The notes: generated from the letters alone by a model not told the origin. 64,000 nt of DNA from Mycolicibacterium komossense (GCF_025822605.1 NZ_JACKTY010000009.1:1-64000), one strand, 5' to 3'. Counted from the first letter of the stretch, positions 24,346 to 35,230 are shown. Translations and numbers: made by a program.

Positions 24346-25937
24346 CCCTTGTTCTGCGCTACGCGGCCCGCAGCGACCGTGGTCTCGTGCGCGCCAACAA
24401 CGAGGATTCGGTGTACGCGGGTGCCCGGCTGCTGGCACTGGCCGACGGGATGGGCGGCCATGCCGCCGGTGAGGTCGCCTCACAGTTGGTGATCGCCGCA
24501 CTGGCCCACCTCGACGACGACGAGCCCGGTGGCGACCTGCTGAGCAAGCTCGACGCGGCGGTCCACCAGGGCAACGCGGCCATCGCCGGACACGTCGAGA
24601 TGGAACCCGAGCTCGAGGGCATGGGCACCACGCTGACGGCGATCCTGTTCGCCGGCAACCGACTTGGCCTGGTGCATATCGGCGATTCGCGTGGCTACCT
24701 GCTTCGCGATGGCGAGCTCAACCAGATCACCAAGGACGACACGTTCGTCCAGACCCTGGTCGACGAGGGGCGCATCACCGCCGAGGAAGCCCACAGCCAC
24801 CCGCAGCGGTCGCTGATCATGCGCGCGCTGACCGGCCACGAGGTCGAGCCGACGCTCATCATGCGCGAAGCCCGGGCCGGCGATCGCTACCTGCTGTGTT
24901 CGGACGGCCTGTCCGATCCCGTCAGCCACGACACCATCCTCGAAGCCCTGCAGATCGAGGACGTCACCGAAAGTGCCGATCGGCTCATCGAACTCGCGTT
25001 GCGCGGCGGCGGCCCCGATAACGTCACCGTCGTGGTGGCCGACGTCGTCGACTACGACTACGGCCAGACGGCACCGATCCTGGCCGGCGCCGTCTCTGGC
25101 CACGATGAAGACGTAGCCCCGCCGAATACCGCAGCGGGCCGTGCGTCGGCGTTCAACCCCAAGCGCACTGCGGCGAAACGCGTTGTGCCGCAAGTCGAGA
25201 CGCCGGTAAAAAAACCCCGGTCGCGGCGGCGGATATTCCTCGCGGCCGCGCTGATCGTGCTCCTGGTCTTCGCGGGTCTCGCGGTTGGCCGGGAGGTCAT
25301 CCGGAGTAACTACTACGTCACCGAGAACGCCGGCACGGTCTCGATCATGCGCGGCATCCAGGGCTCGATCCTGGGATATCCGCTGCAGGAGCCGTACCTG
25401 CTGGGCTGTCTGAACGACCGAAACGAATTGTCCCAGATCAGCTATGGCCAGCCGGCGGACTCGCTGGGATGCCGGCTGATGGGGCTGCAGGATCTACGGC
25501 CCTCCGAGCGCGCCCAGGTGGCCGCCGGCCTGCCCGCCGGCTCCCTCGACGACGCGATCAACCAGCTCCGCGAACTGGCCCACACCTCACTGCTGCCGCT
25601 GTGTGCCCCTGCGCCTGCCACGCCCACGACCTCCGCCACGCCGACGCCCACCGCGGCTCCCCCTGGCGCTCCCACCGCGGCTCCCCCGGCATCCACGCCG
25701 GCGCCGACGATGTCCGGTCGCCCCGCCCCGTCGGGCACCGAAACAGCCACGCCCACAACAACACCGGGCACCACAGCGCCCACCTCGGCCGCACCGGGGA
25801 CCAGTGCCGCCGCCGCACCGCAGCAGACACCGCCGCCACCCACACCTGCGCCAAGTCCTCCGGCACCGGCACCGACCGTGACTGCGCTGCCCCCACCACC
25901 ATCGAATCCGGGGACCGACTGCCGGGCGGCGGCATGA
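24342..25937 (+). CDS. pstP: PP2C-type Ser/Thr phosphatase PstP (531 aa)
   Basis: The metal-binding aspartates of the PPM family are in place: NNEDSVYAGARLLALADGMGG, HIGDSRGYL, CSDGLSDPVS and GGPDNVTVVV. One membrane helix (about 296-314, IFLAAALIVLLVFAGLAVG) separates the cytosolic phosphatase from an extracellular part ending in a Pro/Thr/Ala-rich tail. It is the sole general phosphatase partner of PknA/PknB and also dephosphorylates CwlM. Coupled to fhaB by GTGA and to rodA by ATGA. Confidence 0.95.
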   Translation: MTLVLRYAARSDRGLVRANNEDSVYAGARLLALADGMGGHAAGEVASQLVIAALAHLDDDEPGGDLLSKLDAAVHQGNAAIAGHVEMEPELEGMGTTLTAILFAGNRLGLVHIGDSRGYLLRDGELNQITKDDTFVQTLVDEGRITAEEAHSHPQRSLIMRALTGHEVEPTLIMREARAGDRYLLCSDGLSDPVSHDTILEALQIEDVTESADRLIELALRGGGPDNVTVVVADVVDYDYGQTAPILAGAVSGHDEDVAPPNTAAGRASAFNPKRTAAKRVVPQVETPVKKPRSRRRIFLAAALIVLLVFAGLAVGREVIRSNYYVTENAGTVSIMRGIQGSILGYPLQEPYLLGCLNDRNELSQISYGQPADSLGCRLMGLQDLRPSERAQVAAGLPAGSLDDAINQLRELAHTSLLPLCAPAPATPTTSATPTPTAAPPGAPTAAPPASTPAPTMSGRPAPSGTETATPTTTPGTTAPTSAAPGTSAAAAPQQTPPPPTPAPSPPAPAPTVTALPPPPSNPGTDCRAAA

Positions 25938-27385
25938 CCCTGCCTGGCAAAACCGGCGCTGGCAAAACGAAGACGGGCAACACCGCGCCGCAGTCTCCGG
26001 TGGCGGTCACCCCGCCGCTGCCCAACCGTCGCAATGCCGAGCTGTACCTGCTCTGCTTCGCCACCGTGATCACCACGGTGGCGTTGCTGATCGTGGAGGC
26101 CAACCAGGAACAGGGCATCTCGCTGGATCTGCTCGGTTACACCGGCGCGTATCTGGCGCTGTTCGGTCTGGCGCACCTGGCAATTCGACGTTTCGCCCCG
26201 TATGCGGACCCCCTGCTGCTCCCCGTGGTCGCCCTGCTCAACGGGCTGGGTTTGGTGATGATCCACCGGCTCGACCTGTCGAACAGCATCGACGGCGCCG
26301 CCAGCGGCGGTAGCGCCGAACAGCAGATGCTCTGGACGCTGTTCGGGGTCATCGGCTTCGTCCTGGCGCTGGCGCTGCTGCGGGATCACCGGCAGCTGTC
26401 CCGCTACGGCTACGTCTGCGGTCTGGTCGGTTTGGTGCTGCTGGCGATCCCGGCGTTGCTGCCCGCGGCGTTCTCCGAGCAGAACGGCGCCAAGATCTGG
26501 ATCCGCTTCCCTGGCTTCTCCATTCAGCCCGCCGAGTTCTCCAAGATCCTGCTGCTGATCTTCTTCGCGGCGGTGCTGGTGTCCAAGCGCAGCCTGTTCA
26601 CCAGCGCCGGAAAGCATTTCCTCGGCATGGACCTGCCCCGACCGCGCGATCTGGCACCGCTGCTGGCCGGCTGGGTCATCTCCGTCGGTGTGATGGTCTT
26701 CGAAAAGGACCTCGGCACCTCGCTGCTGCTCTACGCCTCGTTTCTGGTGATGGTCTACATCGCCACCGAACGGTTCAGCTGGGTGGTCATCGGGCTGACG
26801 TTGTTCGCCGCGGGAAGCGTTGCGGCGTACTACTTGTTCGGCCATGTCCGGGTCCGCGTGCAGAACTGGCTCGACCCGTTCGCCGACCCCGACGGCACCG
26901 GCTACCAGATGGTGCAGTCGCTGTTCAGCTTCGCCACCGGCGGCATCTTCGGCACCGGGCTGGGCAACGGCCAGCCAGGAACCGTGCCCGCCGCATCCAC
27001 CGATTTCATCGTCGCGGCCGTCGGTGAGGAGCTCGGGCTGGTAGGTCTGGCCGGGGTCCTGATGCTGTACACGATCCTGATCATCCGCGGCCTGCGCACC
27101 GCGATCGCGGTGCGAGACAGCTTCGGCAAGCTGCTGGCCGCCGGGCTGGCCTCGACACTGGCCATTCAGCTGTTCATCGTCGTCGGCGGGGTGACCAAAC
27201 TGATTCCCCTGACCGGCCTGACCACGCCCTGGATGTCCTACGGCGGCTCGTCCCTGCTGGCGAACTACCTGCTGCTGGCCATCCTGGTCCGGATCTCCCA
27301 CGCCGCCCGCCGCCCGATCGAAACGGGGCCGACGCCCCAGCCGCCGATCGCCGCCGCGTCCACCGAGGTGATCCAGAAGGTATGA
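25934..27385 (+). CDS. rodA: SEDS glycosyltransferase RodA (483 aa)
   Basis: A polytopic FtsW/RodA/SpoVE protein with many hydrophobic helices. Conserved stretches are GAKIWIRFPGFSIQPAEFSKI, FEKDLGTSLLLYASF and LTGLTTPWMSYGGSSLLANY. It polymerises lipid II during elongation and pairs with the class B transpeptidase encoded next. The start ATG overlaps the pstP TGA and the stop overlaps the pbpA ATG. Confidence 0.94.
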   Translation: MTLPGKTGAGKTKTGNTAPQSPVAVTPPLPNRRNAELYLLCFATVITTVALLIVEANQEQGISLDLLGYTGAYLALFGLAHLAIRRFAPYADPLLLPVVALLNGLGLVMIHRLDLSNSIDGAASGGSAEQQMLWTLFGVIGFVLALALLRDHRQLSRYGYVCGLVGLVLLAIPALLPAAFSEQNGAKIWIRFPGFSIQPAEFSKILLLIFFAAVLVSKRSLFTSAGKHFLGMDLPRPRDLAPLLAGWVISVGVMVFEKDLGTSLLLYASFLVMVYIATERFSWVVIGLTLFAAGSVAAYYLFGHVRVRVQNWLDPFADPDGTGYQMVQSLFSFATGGIFGTGLGNGQPGTVPAASTDFIVAAVGEELGLVGLAGVLMLYTILIIRGLRTAIAVRDSFGKLLAAGLASTLAIQLFIVVGGVTKLIPLTGLTTPWMSYGGSSLLANYLLLAILVRISHAARRPIETGPTPQPPIAAASTEVIQKV

Positions 27386-28860
27386 ACACCTCACTGCGCC
27401 GCATCTCGGTCATGATCATGGCGTTGATCGTCCTGCTGCTGCTCAACGCCACCCTCACCCAGGTGTTCACCGCCGACGGTCTGCGCGCCGACCCGCGCAA
27501 CCAGCGTGTCCTGCTCGACGAGTACTCCCGCCAGCGCGGCCAGATATCTGCTCGCGGCCAGCTAATGGCCTACTCGGTGTCCACCGACGGCCGCTACCGG
27601 TTCCTGCGGGTGTACCCCAATCCTGCTGTCTACGCACCGGTCACCGGCTTCTACTCGCTGCGGTACTCCAGCACCGGGCTCGAGCGCGCCGAGGACAGCG
27701 TCCTCAACGGCTCCGACCAGCGGCTGTTCGGTCGGCGACTGGCCGATTTCTTCACCGGTCGCGATCCCCGCGGCGGCAACGTCGACACCACGATCGTCCC
27801 GCGGGTACAGCAGGCCGCCTGGGACGCCATGCAGCAGGGCTGCAGCGGCGGCCCCTGCAAGGGCGCTGTGGTCGCCGTCGACCCTTCGACGGGCAAGATT
27901 CTGGCCTTGGTGTCCTCTCCGTCCTATGACCCGAACCTGTTGGCCTCACATGACATCGACCAGCAGTCCGCGGCCTGGGCGCAACTGCGCGACGACCCCG
28001 ATTCGCCGTTGACGAATCGCGCCATCTCCGAGCGGTACCCACCGGGCTCCACCTTCAAGGTGATCACCACCGCCGCCGCACTGCAGTCCGGAGCGACCGT
28101 AGACGACCAGCTGACCGCGTTGCCGTCGATTCCCCTGCCGGACAGCACAGCCAGCCTGGAGAACTACGGCGGCACACCGTGCGGGTCCGGACCGACGGCG
28201 TCGCTGCAGGAGGCGTTCGCGCGGTCGTGCAACACCGCCTTCGTCCAGCTGGGCATCAAATTCGGCGTCGATGCGCTCAAGAACACCGCCTTCGCCTTCG
28301 GGCTGGACAGCCCACCTGCGCCGATACCGCTGCAGGTGTCCGAATCCACCATCGGACCGATCAGCGATGCGGCCGCGCTCGGCATGTCGAGCATCGGGCA
28401 GAAGGACGTCGCAGTGACTCCGCTGCAAAACGCGATGGTCGCCGCGACCATCGCCAACAAAGGTGTGACGATGCAGCCGTACCTGGTCGACAGCCTCAAA
28501 GGCCCTGACCTCGCCAACATCAGCACCACTGCTCCCCAGGAGCAGCGGCGTGCGGTCTCCCCGCAGGTCGCCGCTAAGCTAACAGATTTGATGGTCGGCG
28601 CCGAGCAATACACACAGCAGAAAGGGGCCATTCCGGGCGTGCAGATCGCATCCAAAACGGGTACCGCAGAGCACGGAACGGACCCCCGCAACACCCCACC
28701 GCACGCGTGGTACATCGCGTTCGCTCCGGCGTCGACGCCAAAAGTGGCCGTCGCGGTGCTGGTGGAGGATGGCGGCGACCGGCTGTCCGCGACCGGCGGC
28801 GCCGTCGCGGCACCGATCGGCAGGGCCGTGATCGCGGCGGCACTTCAGGGAGGGTCATGA
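27382..28860 (+). CDS. pbpA: Class B penicillin-binding protein PbpA (492 aa)
   Basis: An N-terminal membrane anchor ([16 protein letters not shown]) precedes a transpeptidase domain with the catalytic SxxK in [11 protein letters not shown] in FARSCNTAF and KTG in ASKTGTAEH. It crosslinks septal and lateral peptidoglycan in the periplasm and is regulated by PknB-dependent phosphorylation in mycobacteria. Its TGA overlaps the ATG of a 37-codon ORF rather than pknA directly. Confidence 0.95.
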   Translation: MNTSLRRISVMIMALIVLLLLNATLTQVFTADGLRADPRNQRVLLDEYSRQRGQISARGQLMAYSVSTDGRYRFLRVYPNPAVYAPVTGFYSLRYSSTGLERAEDSVLNGSDQRLFGRRLADFFTGRDPRGGNVDTTIVPRVQQAAWDAMQQGCSGGPCKGAVVAVDPSTGKILALVSSPSYDPNLLASHDIDQQSAAWAQLRDDPDSPLTNRAISERYPPGSTFKVITTAAALQSGATVDDQLTALPSIPLPDSTASLENYGGTPCGSGPTASLQEAFARSCNTAFVQLGIKFGVDALKNTAFAFGLDSPPAPIPLQVSESTIGPISDAAALGMSSIGQKDVAVTPLQNAMVAATIANKGVTMQPYLVDSLKGPDLANISTTAPQEQRRAVSPQVAAKLTDLMVGAEQYTQQKGAIPGVQIASKTGTAEHGTDPRNTPPHAWYIAFAPASTPKVAVAVLVEDGGDRLSATGGAVAAPIGRAVIAAALQGGS

Positions 28861-28970
28861 ATCCCCGAAGACGAGCACGAGAGAGGCGTCCGATGACGAT
28901 GCGGCACGAGGGAGCAGTGCCGACGAGCAAGCGGACCAGGGCCACAGAACGAGTGGGAGTCGAGTCATGA
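28857..28970 (+). CDS. 37-aa arginine-rich ORF coupled between pbpA and pknA
   Basis: An ORF starting ATG at 28857 (overlapping the pbpA TGA) and ending TGA at 28968-28970 (overlapping the pknA ATG at 28967) encodes a basic 37-residue peptide. It starts [19 protein letters not shown] and has about ten arginines. The exact ATGA overlaps on both sides mimic every other junction in this operon, so ribosomes leaving pbpA would translate it and reinitiate at pknA. No homolog is recognised. It could be a real micro-protein or only a coupling device keeping pknA translated. Confidence 0.45.
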   Translation: MNPRRRARERRPMTMRHEGAVPTSKRTRATERVGVES

Positions 28971-30262
28971 GCCCACGCGTAGGAGTGACGCTGTCCGGTC
29001 GGTACCGACTGCAGCGTCTGATCGCCACCGGCGGCATGGGCCAGGTGTGGGAGGCCGTCGACAGTCGGCTGGGCCGTCGGGTCGCCGTCAAGGTGCTCAA
29101 GGCCGAATACTCCTCCGACCCCGAGTTCGTCGAGCGGTTCCGGGCCGAAGCCCGCACCGTCGCCATGCTGAACCATCCCGGCATCGCCAGCGTCCACGAC
29201 TACGGCGAGACGGAAATGGACGGCGAGGGACGCACCGCGTACCTCGTGATGGAACTGGTCAACGGCGAACCGCTGAACTCCGTCATCAAGCGCACCGGCA
29301 GGCTGTCGCTGCGCCACGCACTGGACATGCTCGAGCAGACCGGTCGCGCCCTGCAGGTGGCGCACACCGCGGGCCTGGTGCACCGCGACGTCAAGCCGGG
29401 CAACATCTTGATCACCCCCGCCGGCCAGGTGAAGCTGACCGACTTCGGTATCGCCAAGGCCGTCGACGCCGCGCCGGTCACCCAGACCGGCATGGTGATG
29501 GGCACCGCCCAGTACATCGCGCCCGAGCAGGCACTCGGCCACGACGCCACCGCCGCCAGCGATGTCTACTCGCTGGGAGTCGTTGGCTACGAAGCCGTTT
29601 CGGGTAAGCGCCCGTTCACCGGTGACGGGGCGCTGACCGTCGCGATGAAGCACATCAAGGAGACCCCGGCACCGCTGCCCGCGGACCTGCCCCCCAACGT
29701 GCGTGAGCTGATCGAGATCACGCTGGTGAAGAACCCCGGTATGCGCTACCGCAGCGGTGGTCCGTTCGCCGACGCCGTCGCCGCGGTCCGGGCCGGCCGT
29801 CGGCCACCGCGGCCCAACCAGGCGCCGACGATCGGCCGAGCCGCTCCCGCCGCCATCCCCGGCACGCAGTCCCGGCCCAATATCGAGGTGCGCAGTCCGC
29901 AAACCAGTATGCGTCCCCGCCCGGCGACCGGCAGCCACCGCCCGCCGCCGCCGCGCCGCACGTTCTCCTCGGGTCAGCGGGCCCTGTTGTGGGCGGCCGG
30001 GGTACTCGGTGCACTGGCAATCGTCATCGCGGTGCTGATCGTCGTCAACGCTAAGGACAACAACTCCAACCAGCAGCAGTCCCCGCCTACGGTGACCGAC
30101 ACGGTGACGCCGAGCCACGGCGCGACGGGATCATCGCCCGCCGCGCCGTCGAATTGGACCGAAGATCGGGTCAGCGGTAATCCTGGACCCCAGACGCAGC
30201 AGCTTCTGTTCCAGAGCCCGCGGGCGGCCGAGCCGCCCGCGAACCACGAGATATCGAGATGA
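28967..30262 (+). CDS. pknA: Ser/Thr protein kinase PknA (431 aa)
   Basis: Hanks-type kinase domain (1 to about 280): glycine loop [18 protein letters not shown] (catalytic Lys), [18 protein letters not shown] (DFG) and activation loop [19 protein letters not shown] Pro-rich juxtamembrane linker, one membrane helix (about 340-362, [21 protein letters not shown]) and a short extracellular tail without PASTA repeats follow. It is an essential regulator of cell shape and division. Its stop overlaps the pknB start (ATGA). Confidence 0.95.
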   Translation: MSPRVGVTLSGRYRLQRLIATGGMGQVWEAVDSRLGRRVAVKVLKAEYSSDPEFVERFRAEARTVAMLNHPGIASVHDYGETEMDGEGRTAYLVMELVNGEPLNSVIKRTGRLSLRHALDMLEQTGRALQVAHTAGLVHRDVKPGNILITPAGQVKLTDFGIAKAVDAAPVTQTGMVMGTAQYIAPEQALGHDATAASDVYSLGVVGYEAVSGKRPFTGDGALTVAMKHIKETPAPLPADLPPNVRELIEITLVKNPGMRYRSGGPFADAVAAVRAGRRPPRPNQAPTIGRAAPAAIPGTQSRPNIEVRSPQTSMRPRPATGSHRPPPPRRTFSSGQRALLWAAGVLGALAIVIAVLIVVNAKDNNSNQQQSPPTVTDTVTPSHGATGSSPAAPSNWTEDRVSGNPGPQTQQLLFQSPRAAEPPANHEISR

Positions 30263-32151
30263 CCACCCCCGAACTCCTGTCTGGCCGCTACGAGGTCGGC
30301 GAAATCCTCGGCTTCGGCGGTATGTCCGAGGTACACCTGGCCAAGGACACTCGCCTGCACCGCGATGTCGCGGTGAAGGTGTTGCGCGCCGATCTGGCCC
30401 GCGACCCCAGCTTCTATCTCCGCTTTCGCCGCGAAGCCCAGAATGCCGCCGCCCTGAACCACCCGGCGATCGTGGCGGTGTACGACACCGGTGAAGCCGA
30501 GACCCCCGCCGGGCCGCTGCCCTACATCGTCATGGAGTACGTCGACGGGGTGACCCTGCGCGATATCGTGCACAACGACGGGCCGATGCCGCCGAAGCGC
30601 GCCCTCGAGGTCATCGCCGACGCATGTCAGGCCCTCAACTTCAGCCACAACCACGGCATCATCCACCGGGACGTCAAACCGGCCAACATCATGATCAGCA
30701 AGACCGGCGCGGTGAAGGTGATGGACTTCGGCATCGCCAGGGCCCTCGCCGATTCCACCAACGTCACCCAGACCGCCGCCGTCATCGGCACGGCACAGTA
30801 CCTCTCGCCCGAACAGGCCAGCGGAAACCCCGTCGACGCCCGCTCCGACGTCTACTCACTTGGCTGCGTGCTCTACGAAATGCTCACCGGCGAGCCACCT
30901 TTCGTCGGCGACTCCCCCGTAGCGGTCGCCTACCAGCATGTCCGGGAAGATCCCGTCCCGCCGTCGCAGCGTCACCCCGGCATCTCCCCCGAACTCGACG
31001 CCGTCGTGCTCAAGGCGTTGACCAAGAACCCCGAGAATCGGTACCAGACCGCCGCCGAGATGCGTTCGGATCTGGTTCGCGTGCACAACGGCGAGGCCCC
31101 GGACGCACCCAAGGTGCTGACCGAGGCCGAGCGCACCTCCTATTTCGCCACCACCCCGCCGCCCCGCAGCAACGGCGCCGATTCGACTGACGAATTGCCG
31201 CGCCAGAAACCACATTTCGTCGAGCACGACCGTGGCAGCGATGGTCGCGGCTCGATCGCCCGTTGGGTGATCGCCGTCGCGGTGCTGGCCGTGCTGACGG
31301 TGGTGGTGACGCTGGCGATCAACTTCCTCGGCGACACCACCCGGTCGGTCCAGGTGCCCGATGTCGCCGGCCAACCGTCTGCCGATGCCACCGCCGCGCT
31401 GCAGAACCGTGGCTTCAAGGTCACCACGAGCACGATCCCCGACTCCAAGGTGCAACCTGGGTACGTCATCAGCACCGACCCGGCGGCGAACTCGTCGGTC
31501 GATGCCGGTGCCCAGATCACCCTCAACGTGTCGACCGGGCCCGATCAACGGCAGGTACCGGACTGCGCGACGATGACCTACGCACAGTGCGTCCAGAAGC
31601 TGCAGGCCGCCGGATTCAGCCGCTTCACCCAGACGGGGTCGGAATCCACGCCGGAGCAGAAGGACAAGGTGCTGGCGACCAGTCCGCCCGCCAACTCCTA
31701 CTCGGCCGTCACCAACCCGATCACGATCGTCGTCGGGACCGGACCGGGCAGCAAGGTCATCCCGGACTGCCTGGGTCAGACGGTGGACGTGTGCAAGCAG
31801 ATCCTCGGCGCTTCTGGCTTCCCGAACACCATCGATATCCCGGTGGACGGCACCACACCCTCGGGTCAGGTAACCGGCACCAACCCCGCTGCAGGGCAGA
31901 CGTCGGCGGTGGACACGGTGATCCAGATCCAGGTGTCCCGCGGCAACCAGTTCGTGATGCCGAATCTGGTCGGGCAGTTCTGGACCGACGCCGAGCCGAA
32001 CCTGCGGGCTCTGGGCTGGACGGGCATCCTGCTCAAGGGCCCGAACGTCGACAACAGCGGGCAGCGCTCCAACGCGGTGGTGACACAGTCGCCGTCGCCC
32101 GGCAGCGCAGTGACCTACGGCAGTTCGATCACGCTGAGCTTCGCGTCGTAG
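30259..32151 (+). CDS. pknB: Ser/Thr protein kinase PknB with four PASTA repeats (630 aa)
   Basis: Kinase domain: [41 protein letters not shown] and activation loop [20 protein letters not shown] membrane helix (about 335-355) is followed by four PASTA modules ([50 protein letters not shown]) that bind muropeptides/lipid II outside the cell. It phosphorylates CwlM, MurJ, FhaA and PbpA. The 3' end overlaps the convergent trpG-like gene by 23 bp. Confidence 0.96.
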   Translation: MTTPELLSGRYEVGEILGFGGMSEVHLAKDTRLHRDVAVKVLRADLARDPSFYLRFRREAQNAAALNHPAIVAVYDTGEAETPAGPLPYIVMEYVDGVTLRDIVHNDGPMPPKRALEVIADACQALNFSHNHGIIHRDVKPANIMISKTGAVKVMDFGIARALADSTNVTQTAAVIGTAQYLSPEQASGNPVDARSDVYSLGCVLYEMLTGEPPFVGDSPVAVAYQHVREDPVPPSQRHPGISPELDAVVLKALTKNPENRYQTAAEMRSDLVRVHNGEAPDAPKVLTEAERTSYFATTPPPRSNGADSTDELPRQKPHFVEHDRGSDGRGSIARWVIAVAVLAVLTVVVTLAINFLGDTTRSVQVPDVAGQPSADATAALQNRGFKVTTSTIPDSKVQPGYVISTDPAANSSVDAGAQITLNVSTGPDQRQVPDCATMTYAQCVQKLQAAGFSRFTQTGSESTPEQKDKVLATSPPANSYSAVTNPITIVVGTGPGSKVIPDCLGQTVDVCKQILGASGFPNTIDIPVDGTTPSGQVTGTNPAAGQTSAVDTVIQIQVSRGNQFVMPNLVGQFWTDAEPNLRALGWTGILLKGPNVDNSGQRSNAVVTQSPSPGSAVTYGSSITLSFAS

Positions 32152-32809
32152 CCGCGCGCACCGCGTCGGCGACTTCGGTCTCCAGCCGGTTCACCAGGTC
32201 CTGCGACGGCGCCTCGCCGGCGTAACCCAGCCAGTTGGCCAGCATTCGGTGGCCGCCCTCGGTGAGGATCGACTCCGGGTGGAACTGCACACCGTGGATC
32301 GGTAGTTCGCGGTGCCGGACACCCATGATCACCCCACCACGGGTCCGGGCCGTCACCTCGAGCTCGGCGGGCACGGTCTCCGGCAGGATTGTCAAAGAGT
32401 GGTAGCGCGTCGCGGTGAATGGATCCGGAAGACCTTGCAGCACACCGCTATTCACGTGATAGACGGTGCTCGTCTTACCGTGGAGCAGTTCCGGCGCCCG
32501 GTCGACAGTGCCACCGAACGCGACGCCGATGGCCTGATGGCCCAGGCACACACCGAGCAGTGGGGTGGCTGCGGCCGCGCAGGCCCGGACCAGGGGGATG
32601 GACGCGCCGGCGCGTTCCGGCGTGCCGGGGCCTGGGCTGAGCAGGACCGCGTCGAAATCGTCGGCGACCGCCGCGATCTGTTCGTCGGTGGCCAGCCGGT
32701 CGTCGTCGTTTCGCCAGACATCTGCCACGACGCCCAGCTGACCCAGGTACTGAACCAGGTTGAACACAAAGCTGTCGTAGTTGTCGACGACCAGAACCCG
32801 CATTGCCAC
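32129..32809 (-). CDS. trpG: Class I glutamine amidotransferase, anthranilate/PABA synthase component II
   Basis: NYDSFVFNLVQYLG at the N-terminus, the nucleophile Cys in LLGVCLGHQAIG and the catalytic pair in VQFHPES are diagnostic. It supplies ammonia from glutamine to TrpE or PabB for tryptophan or folate synthesis. The position between pknB and the DUF881 gene is the same as in other mycobacteria. The ATG at 32809 or 32803 may be the start. It overlaps the 3' end of pknB in convergent orientation. Confidence 0.92.
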   Translation of the reverse strand: MAMRVLVVDNYDSFVFNLVQYLGQLGVVADVWRNDDDRLATDEQIAAVADDFDAVLLSPGPGTPERAGASIPLVRACAAAATPLLGVCLGHQAIGVAFGGTVDRAPELLHGKTSTVYHVNSGVLQGLPDPFTATRYHSLTILPETVPAELEVTARTRGGVIMGVRHRELPIHGVQFHPESILTEGGHRMLANWLGYAGEAPSQDLVNRLETEVADAVRAATTRSSA

Positions 32810-32833
32810 AGGTTACCGGGGTGCCATACCGAC

Positions 32834-33598
32834 TCAATAACCGATTGGACCGGCCGGCTGCGCGTACCGCATGCGCAGCGGTTCGGTGTGGCCGACCACC
32901 TGCACATCGCTACCGGCCTGCTCGGTGTACCCAAGCCCGAATCTGACGACGTACTGCTTGTAGAGCGTCACCAGGGGAGCGGCGGCCAGTGCCGCCTTCA
33001 TCGCGGAGACGTCTCCGATCGCGGTCACCGTGTACGGCGGGCTGTAGGTCCGCCCGTTGAGCAACAACGTATTGCCCACACAGCGCGGCGCCGAAGTGCC
33101 GATGATCCGCTGGTCCTGCATCTGGACGGCCTCGGCGCCCGCGCTCCACAGTGCGTTCAACACCGCCTGGATGTCCTGTTGATGCACCACCAGGTCGTCG
33201 GGCGTGGCATCGCGCGGGAATCGCCCGTTGGCGTCGCGCTGGGCGTCGGTGAGAGTGATGGTCAGGCCGGGGCCGTGGACCGGGTTCAGGCCGGCCTCCG
33301 CAGCGAGTTCGGCCGCCCTCGCCAGCATCGCCGTCAGGGCCGTGTCGCTCGAGCGGCCGTGGGTGTCGTCGATCTGGGTGGCCAGGGCGTCCCGTTGGCC
33401 GCTCAGCTGGTCCACCGACTGTTGGGCCTCGCGGACCAGGTCGACCAGGCGGGGCGAATCGCTGCCCCGGATCTCACCGCCACCGGATACCCCGTGTGTC
33501 GCAGCGAGCAGCAGACCGGCCGCCAAACAGACCACCGGTACCCCGTAGCGCCAGCGGGACCGACGAGACTCCTCAGGGGCTGCCGTTGCGCGTGTCAT
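32834..33598 (-). CDS. DUF881 membrane-anchored protein (254 aa)
   Basis: A short cytosolic N-terminus and one membrane helix (YGVPVVCLAAGLLLAATHGV) are followed by a coiled region (about 50-95) and a DUF881 alpha+beta domain (PGLTITLTDAQRD, VVHQQDIQAVLNALWSAGAEAVQMQDQRI). The conserved mycobacterial neighbour of trpG and crgA is Rv0012-like and presumed to be involved in the envelope or division. It is 24 bp upstream of trpG on the same strand. Confidence 0.88.
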   Translation of the reverse strand: MTRATAAPEESRRSRWRYGVPVVCLAAGLLLAATHGVSGGGEIRGSDSPRLVDLVREAQQSVDQLSGQRDALATQIDDTHGRSSDTALTAMLARAAELAAEAGLNPVHGPGLTITLTDAQRDANGRFPRDATPDDLVVHQQDIQAVLNALWSAGAEAVQMQDQRIIGTSAPRCVGNTLLLNGRTYSPPYTVTAIGDVSAMKAALAAAPLVTLYKQYVVRFGLGYTEQAGSDVQVVGHTEPLRMRYAQPAGPIGY

Positions 33599-33704
33599 CG
33601 GCGGTCCTTCCGGGAATTCTCAGGTAATGGCAGCGCTGCGATAGTCTCGTAGCGATCCTGTGCGGCTTCCATCGTCGCACCAGTTCCACTGCCCGAAGGT
33701 AACC

Positions 33705-33968
33705 ATGCCCAAGTCCAAGGTTCGCAAGAAAAACGACTTCACCATCAACCCGGTCAGCCGTACCCCGGTGAAGGTGAAGACGGGCCCGTCGAGCGTGTGG
33801 TTCGTCGTGTTGTTCTGTGGCCTGATGTTGGTTGGGCTGGCGTGGCTGTTGGTCTTCCAGCTCGCCTCCACATCCTTGCCGTGGATGGCTGATCTGGGGG
33901 CCTGGAACTACGCGATCGCCTTTGCCTTCATGATTGCGGGCTTGTTGCTCACAATGCGGTGGCGGTAG
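33705..33968 (+). CDS. crgA: Cell division protein CrgA (87 aa)
   Basis: [16 protein letters not shown] and [20 protein letters not shown] are characteristic of CrgA. Two membrane helices (about 28-50 and 65-84) follow a basic N-terminus. CrgA helps assemble the divisome (FtsZ, FtsQ, FtsI, CwsA). The ATG at 33705 is preceded by GAAGGT. It is divergent from the DUF881 gene. Confidence 0.95.
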   Translation: MPKSKVRKKNDFTINPVSRTPVKVKTGPSSVWFVVLFCGLMLVGLAWLLVFQLASTSLPWMADLGAWNYAIAFAFMIAGLLLTMRWR

Positions 33969-34104
33969 CGAAAATTGTATCCAAAATCACCCGTAGGTGC
34001 CTTTTGAGGATCCGGCAACACGGCGAGCCAATCACACGCGTGTGATTCATCCCCATTGTGGATAGCACTTGTGGATAACTCCATCGGCAACGGTAAGAGC
34101 ACCT

Positions 34105-34527
34105 ATGCATCCGATCCAGCAAACTGAGTGGGGCCCCCGACCGTTGGGTGTCGCGGGGGTGGGGATCACCGGAATTCTGTTGGGTTTTGGCGCTGTGACG
34201 CTAGTCACAGATACCCCGGGTCGAATTCTCATCAGCGTTGCCGCAGTCGGTCTATTTTTGTTTGCAACATTCTCCTGGCGCGCGCACCCGAAGCTAGCTA
34301 TCACCGACGACGGCCTGGTGATCCGGGGCTGGTGGCGCACTCAGACTTTGCAGCAGTCGGACATCGCTCTGGTGCGGATCACGGAGTTCCGCCGCATCGG
34401 ACGGAAAGTCCGTCTTTTGGAGATCGACACCGCCGAAGACCGGCTGCACGTCTTCACCCGTTGGGACCTCGGAGTCGAGCCGCTGACCGTGCTCGACGCG
34501 CTGACGGCAGCCGGGTACGCCGGCTAG
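34105..34527 (+). CDS. PH-domain membrane protein (140 aa)
   Basis: Two hydrophobic helices (about 17-37 and 42-58) precede a PH-like domain (HPKLAITDDGLVIRGWWRTQ, IALVRITEFRRIGRKVRLLEI). It corresponds to the Rv0010c-type gene found between crgA and ppiA in mycobacteria. Function is unknown. It is convergent with ppiA across a strong hairpin. Confidence 0.85.
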   Translation: MHPIQQTEWGPRPLGVAGVGITGILLGFGAVTLVTDTPGRILISVAAVGLFLFATFSWRAHPKLAITDDGLVIRGWWRTQTLQQSDIALVRITEFRRIGRKVRLLEIDTAEDRLHVFTRWDLGVEPLTVLDALTAAGYAG

Positions 34528-34534
34528 AAACGCG

Positions 34535-34589
34535 GAAATCGACGCTCGGGAGCGAGTGACTCGCACTTTCGCTCTCGAGCGTCGATTTC
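34535..34589. terminator. Bidirectional terminator hairpin
   Basis: GAAATCGACGCTCG pairs with CGAGCGTCGATTTC (14 bp), with a second inner pairing (GAGCGAGTG / CGCACTTTCGCTC region). It sits between the convergent PH-domain gene and ppiA. Confidence 0.75.
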
Positions 34590-34600
34590 GGCGGTGAAAG

Positions 34601-35149
34601 TCAGGAGATGGTGACCGACTCGATGACAACCGGCTCGACCGGACGGTCGTTGCGATCGGTGGCCGTGGTGCCAATCGCGTCGACAACCTTCTGCGACTCC
34701 TCGTCGACAACCTCACCGAAGATGGTGTGGCGACGGTTGAGGTGCGGAGTCTTGCCGACCGTGATGAAGAACTGCGAGCCGTTGGTACCCGGGCCGGCGT
34801 TCGCCATCGCGAGCAGGTAGGGCTTGTCGAACTGCAGCTCGGGGTGGAATTCGTCGGCGAACTTGTAGCCGGGTCCACCGCGGCCGGTGCCGGTGGGGTC
34901 GCCACCCTGAAGCATGAAACCCTCGATGACGCGGTGGAACACGGCGCCGTCGTAGAACGGGCCGGAGGCCCCGCCCGATGCGTTCTCGGTCGAGTACTCC
35001 TTGGTGCCCTGGGCCAGGCCGACGAAGTTCGCAACGGTCTTGGGCGCGTGATTACCGAACAGGGCAATCTTGATATCGCCGCGGTTGGTGTGCAGCGTGG
35101 CGGTGGCAGTCTGAATGGGGCTCGTAGTCACGGCTTTACAGTCTGCCAC
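34601..35149 (-). CDS. ppiA: Cyclophilin-type peptidyl-prolyl isomerase PpiA (182 aa)
   Basis: A single cyclophilin domain: [20 protein letters not shown] (active-site Arg), [33 protein letters not shown] and HTIFGEVV. It catalyses cis-trans prolyl isomerisation. There is no clear signal peptide in this start choice, and the sequence is near-identical to known mycobacterial PpiA. Confidence 0.96.
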   Translation of the reverse strand: MADCKAVTTSPIQTATATLHTNRGDIKIALFGNHAPKTVANFVGLAQGTKEYSTENASGGASGPFYDGAVFHRVIEGFMLQGGDPTGTGRGGPGYKFADEFHPELQFDKPYLLAMANAGPGTNGSQFFITVGKTPHLNRRHTIFGEVVDEESQKVVDAIGTTATDRNDRPVEPVVIESVTIS

Positions 35150-35230
35150 TACCGCCTACGGCGAATCCCCGACCCCGTCTCCAGGCCCCTATCGGCCACG
35201 CACGACCGGTGTAGATGGCAGGCTGGAGAG

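Noticed and set aside
25442..27394. Long minus-strand open frame opposite pstP/rodA (650 codons)
   Set aside because: Mirror of real genes in high-GC codon usage; Gln/Arg/Gly-biased composition, no domain, and the plus-strand genes are certain.
28574..30118. Minus-strand open frame opposite pbpA/pknA (514 codons)
   Set aside because: Arg/Gly-rich antisense shadow of two well-defined genes.
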